55,271 nucleotides of DNA. Source: UBA1014 sp964344035 (GTDB lineage: Bacteria; SAR324; NAC60-12). The translations under genes were made by a program, and so were the position numbers. The notes beneath the pieces are model-generated. The model worked only from the letters and a program-made list of their open reading frames with translations. It did not search any database and was not told the origin of the DNA. Positions 49,574-55,271 of this stretch are shown piece after piece. The DNA lies in the NCBI GenBank assembly GCA_964344035.1, contig CAYFLK010000019.1, positions 1 to 55,271 of the forward strand. The letters are read 5' to 3'. Positions within the stretch are counted from its first letter, which is position 1. Each line of letters starts with the position of its first letter.

Positions 49574-50533
49574 TCAAGCGGATGCCGAGCGGTCCAGCCA
49601 AACAGCTATTCCGTGTGCGTTAAAGACGCAGTCATTGGCAAGCAGTTCGTCGATTCTTTCTGTTGACAGGGAGCATCCGTGTTTTTTCAGGTCTTGATGC
49701 AGGATTTCACGGATTCCCTGTTCCAGTTGCCCCTCTCGGTCTGTCCCTGAATTTCGCACTTTTTCCGCAAGTTCAACATAGCGGGAAAGCCGGTCCCGTA
49801 AATCAGCGGCCAGTTTCTCCAGGTTTCCGACCCGTCCGAAATGTGTCAGGTAGGCAGCCTCCGGGAGCTGTTCCATCACACGCTTCCATGTTTCAAACAT
49901 GGCGGGAGGGTCAAACTGGACCGGGGTGGTGGTGGGGAAAATGAACGGCCCCTGATCGTTGTCGAATTCCCTGTAGGAGATGCCGAAGTTATCGCCGGAG
50001 TAGAAATTCCCATACTTCTCATCGATGACACAGTAGTGATGTCGGGCGTGTCCGGGACCGTCAAAGAAATATAAAGGACGTCCGTGGAAATCTATCCGTA
50101 ATCCGTCATCCGCAATCAGTATCCTCTCTTCTGGAACGGGGACCACTGTTCCAAACAGCACGCGCATCTGATCTTTGCCATAAACTGCCGCGGAACCTGC
50201 AATCAGCTTTGAGGGATCGGTCATATGCCGCGCACCGCGCGGATGCACCACCAGTTTTGCCCCGGGGAGAAAGCGCAGTAGTTCCCCGGCGCCTCCCGCG
50301 TGGTCGAGATGAACATGGGTGACCATCACATGGCTGACATTTTCGCGGGGGATACCTTTCTTCTCCAGGGTTGCCAGCAGCAGGGGCACCGAATGAGAGG
50401 TGCCTGTCTCAACGAAAGCGGCATGTTCGCCTTCAACTATCAAATGGCTTGAGGCCAATCCAGGGCGAACGTAGTTCGCATCAATTGTGGTCACACCGTC
50501 TGGATAATCCACAAACACGGGTTTGACGTCCAT
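49574..50533 (-). CDS. MBL-fold metallohydrolase
   Basis: 319 residues. The zinc signature HVMVTHVHLDHAGGAGEL carries HxHxDH, with further ligands in VVHPRGARHM, FFDGPGHARHHY and the C-terminal YLTHFGRV. The family includes glyoxalase II-like and quorum-lactonase-like enzymes; the ~320-residue form with a helical C-terminus is common beside acyl-CoA synthetase genes, but its substrate is unknown. ATG at 50533 (MDVKPVF). Convergent with the synthetase, 30 nt between the stops. Confidence 0.87.
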   Translation of the reverse strand: MDVKPVFVDYPDGVTTIDANYVRPGLASSHLIVEGEHAAFVETGTSHSVPLLLATLEKKGIPRENVSHVMVTHVHLDHAGGAGELLRFLPGAKLVVHPRGARHMTDPSKLIAGSAAVYGKDQMRVLFGTVVPVPEERILIADDGLRIDFHGRPLYFFDGPGHARHHYCVIDEKYGNFYSGDNFGISYREFDNDQGPFIFPTTTPVQFDPPAMFETWKRVMEQLPEAAYLTHFGRVGNLEKLAADLRDRLSRYVELAEKVRNSGTDREGQLEQGIREILHQDLKKHGCSLSTERIDELLANDCVFNAHGIAVWLDRSASA

Positions 50534-50593
50534 AGCGGATTAAATCGTGGAAACTGGTTTTAAATTGTTGATCAAATACAGAAGACAACCATG

Positions 50594-50619
50594 GAGTGTC
50601 ACGGGAAAAGTCGTGACTC
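50594..50619. other. Hairpin between the PilZ and MBL genes
   Basis: GAG-TG-TCACG and CGTGACTC pair with a 2-nt bulge. No T-run on either side; role unknown. Confidence 0.25.
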
Positions 50620-50678
50620 GGCTTGATACATTAAACCGCTGATAGATTCAGACAGGATAGAAGGGATCAACAACTGCC

Positions 50679-51863
50679 TTAAAACTCTTCGTCGAGCAAT
50701 TCCAGTTCTTCGCTCAAGTTCAGGTCGTCATCCAGCAGGTCCACAGGGGAGACGGAGGTTTCATCCTCGGCAAGCGGTTCGAGTTCGTCAGAGGCTTCTA
50801 TCACATGGGCTTCTTCCATGATCACCGGCTGATCATGTACAGAATCGTCAGACTCATCCACGGACAGGTGCAGGAGCAAACTTTGAGCAATCGCCGAGAG
50901 ATGCACCGGGCGGGTGATGAAATCCTTTACTCCCGCATTTACAGCCTGCAGCCTGTGTTCCAGGCTTACTGGCCCGGAGATCGCCAGCACCCTGGTCTGT
51001 GGAAACTGGTCCAGGGTCTGTTCCAGGGTCTCCAAAGGCTCGTTATCATCTTCCAGGTCCCATTCCATGATCAATGCGTCAACCGGGTCCAGCTTCATCA
51101 AACGCCAGAGGTTCTGTTTCTTGGTCACATGCTCGATTTCCAAACCTGCCCGTTCCTTCAGATACTGTTTGAGCAGGTCCGCCTGGTATTTGCGCCCGCC
51201 AAGCACGACAAGCTGTTTCCCCGCATAACTCATCGGAGCAAGGTCTCCTTCATCGAATTGCGGTGCAGGAAGTGCGGCAGAAGTGGGAGACGCATCAGCA
51301 GGCGTGTCTTCTGTACTCAGCGTATCCAATTCGACTTCTTCAAGCGGGGCTAATTCCTCAAGCTCATGCTCGTCAATGGGAACCGCAAACTCGTACAGCT
51401 GGTTTTCTTCATCCAACGACGACAGGTCTGTGAAATCCATTTCTTCCATTCCCTGCTCAGTTTCTCCGGCAGGAGGTTTGATTTCGGAAGGTGTTTGAGA
51501 CTGAGTTTCAATACGCGGCTGTTCGTTCTGCATTTCCAGGGCGGGATACTCTTCTCCGGTGGCGCTGGTGATGTAATCGCGCAGGTTTGATTGCTCTTCC
51601 TGAGTGATCTCAGTGAACTGCACCGCGGCCTGGTAATACCATTCGATGGGCCAGCACCAGCGCACTTTCCCTTCCAGGGCCAGCCCGGGTTGATAATGGA
51701 TGTTGACCGATTCACCATCGGACATGGAATATTCACAATGAAAACGGCAACCATTAAGAGAAATGTCCAATCCGGTCGCGGCTTGATCCTGCCATTCATC
51801 GGTCCTGACATCAATTGTGGAATCAAACAAGACCCTCAGGAATTGTCTTCGTTCTGCGGACAT
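50679..51863 (-). CDS. PilZ domain protein with C-terminal receiver-like domain
   Basis: 394 residues from the ATG at 51863. The N-terminal ~110 residues form a PilZ domain with both cyclic di-GMP contacts: ERRQFLR (RxxxR) and GLDISLNGCRF (D-x-S-x-x-G). An acidic, proline-containing linker (~115-215, EELAPLEEVELDTL) leads to a receiver-like fold (~220-340: QLVVLGGRKYQADLL, DALIMEWDLEDD, RVLAISG, VKDFITRPVHL) in which the second strand reads IMEWD, not a clear phosphoacceptor. An acidic tail follows. It is probably a cyclic di-GMP effector that acts by protein contacts, with the diguanylate cyclase at 5947 as one potential source. The exact role is unknown. Confidence 0.78.
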   Translation of the reverse strand: MSAERRQFLRVLFDSTIDVRTDEWQDQAATGLDISLNGCRFHCEYSMSDGESVNIHYQPGLALEGKVRWCWPIEWYYQAAVQFTEITQEEQSNLRDYITSATGEEYPALEMQNEQPRIETQSQTPSEIKPPAGETEQGMEEMDFTDLSSLDEENQLYEFAVPIDEHELEELAPLEEVELDTLSTEDTPADASPTSAALPAPQFDEGDLAPMSYAGKQLVVLGGRKYQADLLKQYLKERAGLEIEHVTKKQNLWRLMKLDPVDALIMEWDLEDDNEPLETLEQTLDQFPQTRVLAISGPVSLEHRLQAVNAGVKDFITRPVHLSAIAQSLLLHLSVDESDDSVHDQPVIMEEAHVIEASDELEPLAEDETSVSPVDLLDDDLNLSEELELLDEEF

Positions 51864-52127
51864 AAGCCCTCGACGTTTAGGGGGATTCAGTAGGGGCAAA
51901 CCTGTATTTTTGCCCGGTAAACATGTTTTTTCCAGAAATGATGGTCGAACACGCTGGTTCGCAGCTACAAAACATCATGGAGTTGGATCGCCATGTTTGC
52001 ATACAAGCATTCATCATGAAAATTACCTACACTCGTTTCATCTCAATAGTAATTCTTCAATGTAGAATTACCACCATCGCGTTCAGGTGTAAAGACTTCC
52101 CATTGGTTGCACAGGCTGCCGGATGCT
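51864..52127. other. Intergenic region between the IMP cyclohydrolase-like and PilZ genes
   Basis: About 260 nt. No gene, hairpin or repeat stood out. Confidence 0.4.
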
Positions 52128-52877
52128 TTATCCCGCATTTTTCCTGTCTCCGGCATTTATGATCTCCCAGAGCGGAGCATCCTGGTTTGGTCCCGTTTCC
52201 CTGACAGCAAGGGCAACCCGGTTATTTTCATCGAGTGCATTCCAGTACATGGACGCGATTTCAAGGGCATTTCCCTCCAGGGGGAGAAGCAGCGGCGGCC
52301 CGTTGAACGACGGCAGCGGGTTCCCGTCGCTTAAATAAGTAGTCACCCCGTACCCGAAACCCGGTTGGAGCAGTGGGTAATGGTAAAAATGATGCTCCGA
52401 TCTGCCTGATGTAAAACTGCTGCAGCGCACCAAAGCCAGCATCGCGGATGCTTCTGCCTGAGAGGTATCAAGAAATCCCGCTATTCGCGGCGTGAAGTTC
52501 GGACCATCCGGTTCATGCAGTTCTGATGACAACGTGTCTTGAATACCGACCGCATTTTCTAGTCCTTCACAAATGCGGTCGGTGTGACTGCCGTTGGTAA
52601 CTACGACTCCTCCGGCAGTTGCACGTATTGCATTGTAGATGATCAGCGAAGGCTCTTCCACTTGCGAGGGGTCAGCTGCTTCCGTTCGCAGCACCCCGTG
52701 CGATTCGACGAAGACACGATTCCGGCTGTTGGGACTGCGCCCCATAATCCAATAGACTATCACCAGGTTTCTGTAAGGACTGCGCCCGATAACCAACCCA
52801 CGTCCGGGATAGGGGTTTTCCGCCAGGTGGCTTTGAAAAGACTCCCGGGCCCGCAGGGATAGTTCTTCAGTATTCAT
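52128..52877 (-). CDS. IMP cyclohydrolase-like protein (PurO family)
   Basis: 249 residues from the ATG at 52877 (MNTEELSL). The pattern ENPYPGRGLVIGRSPYRNLVIVYWIMGRSPNSRNRVF, NAIRATAGGVVVTNGSHTDRI, PDGPNFTPRIAGFLD and GFGYGVTTYLSDG is that of the archaeal-type IMP cyclohydrolase PurO, which closes FAICAR to IMP in purine synthesis. Bacteria usually use PurH; PurO-like genes occur in some deltaproteobacteria-like and other lineages. The ATG overlaps the last codons of RNase G by 11 nt (TATGAATACTGA), so translation is coupled. The final function is inferred from similarity. Confidence 0.82.
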   Translation of the reverse strand: MNTEELSLRARESFQSHLAENPYPGRGLVIGRSPYRNLVIVYWIMGRSPNSRNRVFVESHGVLRTEAADPSQVEEPSLIIYNAIRATAGGVVVTNGSHTDRICEGLENAVGIQDTLSSELHEPDGPNFTPRIAGFLDTSQAEASAMLALVRCSSFTSGRSEHHFYHYPLLQPGFGYGVTTYLSDGNPLPSFNGPPLLLPLEGNALEIASMYWNALDENNRVALAVRETGPNQDAPLWEIINAGDRKNAG

Positions 52878-54339
52878 ACAACTCAAACTGCTCATGGTGC
52901 AGATGTTCGTCGGCTTTGAAAACCAACGGGATGCCTGTTTCTTCTTCCAATTTGGCAATCGACTCGGCCTCTTCATTAATCAGGTGCTGGTGCACATCCG
53001 CATGCACATAAACCACCAGGGAACCACGATGATCCCTGGTGCTGCAGCGTTTGATCTCACGGAAGATTTCATACGAAACAGTCGAATGCGATTTAATCTG
53101 ACCGGTCCCGTCACAATAAGGACAGGGGTCAAACAGATATCTGCTCAGGTTTTCCCTGTCTCTTTTGCGGGTCATCTCCACCAGGCCCATTTCGCTGATC
53201 TGCAGGATCTTGCTGCGAGCCTTGTCGTTACGCAGGTGGTCTTTCAGCGCCTGGTAAACCAGCAGGCGGTGCTGGGGAGATTCCATGTCGATGAAATCGA
53301 TGATGATGATCCCGCCGATGTTGCGCAGCTGAAGTTGGTAAACCACTTCCTCCGCGGCTTCCAGATTGGTGCGTAAAATGGTCTTTTCGTGGCTTTCCTT
53401 GCCGACAAATCGTCCGGTGTTCACATCAACAGCAGTCAACGCTTCTGTCTGATTGATGACCAGGTAACCTCCCGAGCGCAGCCACACTTTCTGCGCCAGC
53501 GCGCGGTCAATTTCCATTTCAATGTTGTAATGATCGAAAATCGGCACTGAGCGGGTATAGTGTTCAACCACAGAGCCGTATCGGGGAAGGTAAGTGCGGA
53601 CAAACCGACGAATCGATTTGTATTCCTCTCCGTGATCTACCACCAGTTTGCGGATGTCTTTCGAAAACAAATCCCGCACTGTACGGAAAATCACGTTGAG
53701 ATCGCTGTGCAAAAGCGAGGGGGCGGGAAGAGTGCGGTATTTCTCCAGGATGTCGTCCCAGAGAGACACCAGGTAATTGATGTCCGAATGTAAATCTTCC
53801 TCTGCCCGGTTTTCCGCAACCGTGCGAATGATGAAACCGGAATTTTCCGGCTTTAAACGATCAACAAGGCTTTTCAGACGTTCACGCTCCCGATCATCGG
53901 AAATCTGCCTGGAGACACCGAGTGTGTTTGAAGCAGGCATGTAAACAAGATTACGGCCGGGCAACGAAATGTGATTGGTGATGCGGGCGCCCTTTGTCCC
54001 GATCGGCCCCTTGGAGACCTGCACCAGTATCGGCGCACCCTCCTTCAGCATTTTTTCAATCGGGGGTTTATCCTTACGCTGGTTTTTCGGGCGGCGGCCC
54101 ATCAGTTCGGCTTCCGAGAGTATGTCGTCTATGTGCAGGAAAGCCGCACGTTCGGCGCCTATGTCAATGAAAGCGGATTCCATGCCGGGCAGAATTTTCA
54201 GCACCTTGCCTTTATAAATATTCCCGACAATGCGCTGTTCCTGTTCCCTTTCATGATGCAGTTCGGAAAGCAGTCCGTTTTCCAACACCGCGACCCGGGT
54301 TTCATGACAGGTGTGGTTGATGATTATCTCTTTTGCCAT
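52867..54339 (-). CDS. rng: Ribonuclease G (RNase E/G family)
   Basis: 490 residues, the usual RNase G size. The S1 domain near the N-terminus has GNIYKGKVLKILPGMESAFIDIGAERAAFLHIDD. The catalytic part has YLVINQTEALTAVDVNTGRFVGK (first metal Asp), NIGGIIIIDFIDM (second Asp) and the zinc link CPYCDGTG. It matures 16S rRNA 5' ends and degrades mRNA. It lacks the long C-terminal scaffold of RNase E. The C-terminus overlaps the IMP cyclohydrolase-like gene. Confidence 0.95.
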   Translation of the reverse strand: MAKEIIINHTCHETRVAVLENGLLSELHHEREQEQRIVGNIYKGKVLKILPGMESAFIDIGAERAAFLHIDDILSEAELMGRRPKNQRKDKPPIEKMLKEGAPILVQVSKGPIGTKGARITNHISLPGRNLVYMPASNTLGVSRQISDDRERERLKSLVDRLKPENSGFIIRTVAENRAEEDLHSDINYLVSLWDDILEKYRTLPAPSLLHSDLNVIFRTVRDLFSKDIRKLVVDHGEEYKSIRRFVRTYLPRYGSVVEHYTRSVPIFDHYNIEMEIDRALAQKVWLRSGGYLVINQTEALTAVDVNTGRFVGKESHEKTILRTNLEAAEEVVYQLQLRNIGGIIIIDFIDMESPQHRLLVYQALKDHLRNDKARSKILQISEMGLVEMTRKRDRENLSRYLFDPCPYCDGTGQIKSHSTVSYEIFREIKRCSTRDHRGSLVVYVHADVHQHLINEEAESIAKLEEETGIPLVFKADEHLHHEQFELYEY

Positions 54340-54465
54340 TGAAAGATAATTCCGTGACTATTTACTACACGGCATGACGGAAATTTTTTATGTCTTGCCT
54401 TGTTGTGGATTCTGCGCGCCGAAGATTTTTCATTAAAGTCAATTTGCAGGGGCGAAACCGCGTGT

Positions 54466-55188
54466 TTACCCATCATCCAGGATGATGCTTTTCATCTCCC
54501 GGACTGCCCGGTCTAACCCCACAAATACAGCGCGGCTGACAATGCTGTGCCCGATGTTCAATTCCCGCAAATGCGGTAGAGAGCAGATTTTCCGGGTGTT
54601 GATGTAGTTCAATCCATGACCGGCGTTCACCCGCAATCCAACCCGGTGTGCAAGCTCACTGGCCCGCTCGAGCCGCTGATATTCCTGCATGATTGCTTGC
54701 TCATTCGCCGCATTCGCATAACTTCCGGTATGCAGTTCCACGTCATCAGCCCCTGCTTCCGCTGATGCTTCGATCTGAACCGGGTCCGGATCAATGAACA
54801 GGCTGACCCGGATTCCGTCTTCTTTTAACGCCTGCATGCCCTCGTTCAGCAGTTCAGACGCGCTCGCGACATCCAGGCCACCCTCCGTGGTGATTTCCTC
54901 CCTTTTCTCCGGAACAAGGGTAACGATATCCGGAACGGTTTCCCGCGCAATGCGGAACATTTCGGCGGTCGCCGCCATCTCGAGGTTCATCCTGGTTTGG
55001 ATTGTTTCCCGGAGTATGCGCACATCCCGATCGACAATGTGCCTGCGGTCCTCACGGAGATGGATGGTGATTCCGTCCGCCCCGGCCAGTTCGACAATCC
55101 CCGCGGCAGTGACCGGTTCCGGTTCTATGCCGCGCCTGGCCTGCCTGATGGTGGCAACGTGGTCAATATTGACATGCAATGCAATCAT
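54466..55188 (-). CDS. pdxJ: Pyridoxine 5'-phosphate synthase
   Basis: 240 residues, the normal PdxJ length. It joins 1-deoxyxylulose 5-phosphate and 3-amino-2-oxopropyl phosphate to pyridoxine phosphate in the DXP-dependent vitamin B6 route. Diagnostic parts are LHVNIDHVATIRQARRG, GADGITIHLREDRRHI, NLEMAATAEM, VTLVPEKREEITTEGGLD, RVSLFIDPDP, VELHTGSYA, GLRVNAGHGLNY and ELNIGHSIVSRAVFVGLD. ATG at 55188. RNase G lies 126 nt downstream on the same strand. Confidence 0.96.
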   Translation of the reverse strand: MIALHVNIDHVATIRQARRGIEPEPVTAAGIVELAGADGITIHLREDRRHIVDRDVRILRETIQTRMNLEMAATAEMFRIARETVPDIVTLVPEKREEITTEGGLDVASASELLNEGMQALKEDGIRVSLFIDPDPVQIEASAEAGADDVELHTGSYANAANEQAIMQEYQRLERASELAHRVGLRVNAGHGLNYINTRKICSLPHLRELNIGHSIVSRAVFVGLDRAVREMKSIILDDG

Positions 55189-55241
55189 CGCTTTTCTTAT
55201 GAAATGAAACTAACAAAAACCTAACTTGAGCGATTCATAAC

Positions 55242-55264
55242 AAAAAAAGCTCCCAACCTTTGGA
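55242..55264 (-). terminator. Possible terminator of a gene beyond the window
   Basis: Minus strand CCAA-AGG-TTGG followed by GAGCTTTTTTT. The stem is short, so confidence is low. Confidence 0.3.
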
Positions 55265-55271
55265 TTAAAGT

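Noticed and set aside
1..55271. CRISPR arrays, rRNA or tRNA genes, integrase or transposase
   Set aside because: No regular spacer-repeat pattern, no tRNA T-loop motif in the intergenic regions, and no integrase or transposase motif in any frame examined.

Overview
This looks like a draft (probably metagenome-assembled) piece of a Gram-negative, proteobacterium-like chromosome. The evidence is outer-membrane-type and lipoprotein genes, sigma-54 promoters with enhancer-binding activators, TRAP transporters, a Tat-exported membrane-bound formate dehydrogenase and bacterial rplM-rpsI. The MoeA-PBP fusion, DUF3305/DUF3306 and the PurO-like IMP cyclohydrolase would fit a deltaproteobacterium or SAR324-type lineage, but that placement is a guess. 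A 10-N scaffold gap sits inside rpsI, and several genes carry single-site disruptions, so both assembly error and real gene decay must be considered.

Layout. (1) 0-9.8 kb, housekeeping and envelope: GT2 glycosyltransferase, frame-shifted outer-membrane-type protein, PKD-like lipoprotein, enoyl-CoA hydratase, membrane-anchored esterase, rplM-rpsI, a cNMP-binding/GGDEF diguanylate cyclase, a PrsW-type protease, a repeat-rich lipoprotein and a DUF374 acyltransferase. (2) 9.8-26.7 kb, a formate dehydrogenase and molybdenum cofactor island: moeA-PBP fusion, moeA, the fdhC/small protein/fdhB/fdhA/TAT-peptide operon, a second operon DUF3305-DUF3306-polyferredoxin-TorD chaperone, divergent fdhD with an HTH-PBP regulator, an orphan NtrC-type activator, and mobB. 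Both operons are preceded by sequences with the exact GG-N10-GC spacing of sigma-54 promoters, which ties them to the nearby activator. (3) 26.9-34.8 kb, one long minus-strand operon: a TRAP importer (dctPQM) feeding a gamma-glutamylation-type amine pathway (glutamine synthetase-like ligase, FAD amine oxidase, SDR, PuuD-type hydrolase). (4) 35.2-43.0 kb: a PAS-type sigma-54 activator, a sigma-54 promoter, and a branched-chain amino acid type ABC importer (livK-G-F-H-M) with an alpha/beta hydrolase and an interrupted small membrane protein gene.

(5) 43.0-47.0 kb is the most unusual part. On the minus strand it reads mrr (split by one in-frame amber), higB-higA toxin-antitoxin, then a methyltransferase with a small membrane protein. 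The last gene of each unit ends on a TAA that lies in, or abuts, a CTAAC/TATAAC core, followed by 58-61 nt imperfect palindromes bounded by RYYYAAC/GTTRRRY-like boxes. This is the architecture of integron gene cassettes with attC sites, here without an integrase in view. Dispersed palindromic repeats flank it and recur at 11.9 and 28.3 kb.

(6) 47.0-55.3 kb: two acyl-CoA synthetase genes fused out of frame, an MBL-fold hydrolase, a PilZ/receiver-like protein, RNase G translationally coupled to an IMP cyclohydrolase-like gene, and pdxJ. No rRNA, tRNA, CRISPR array, transposase or integrase was recognised.
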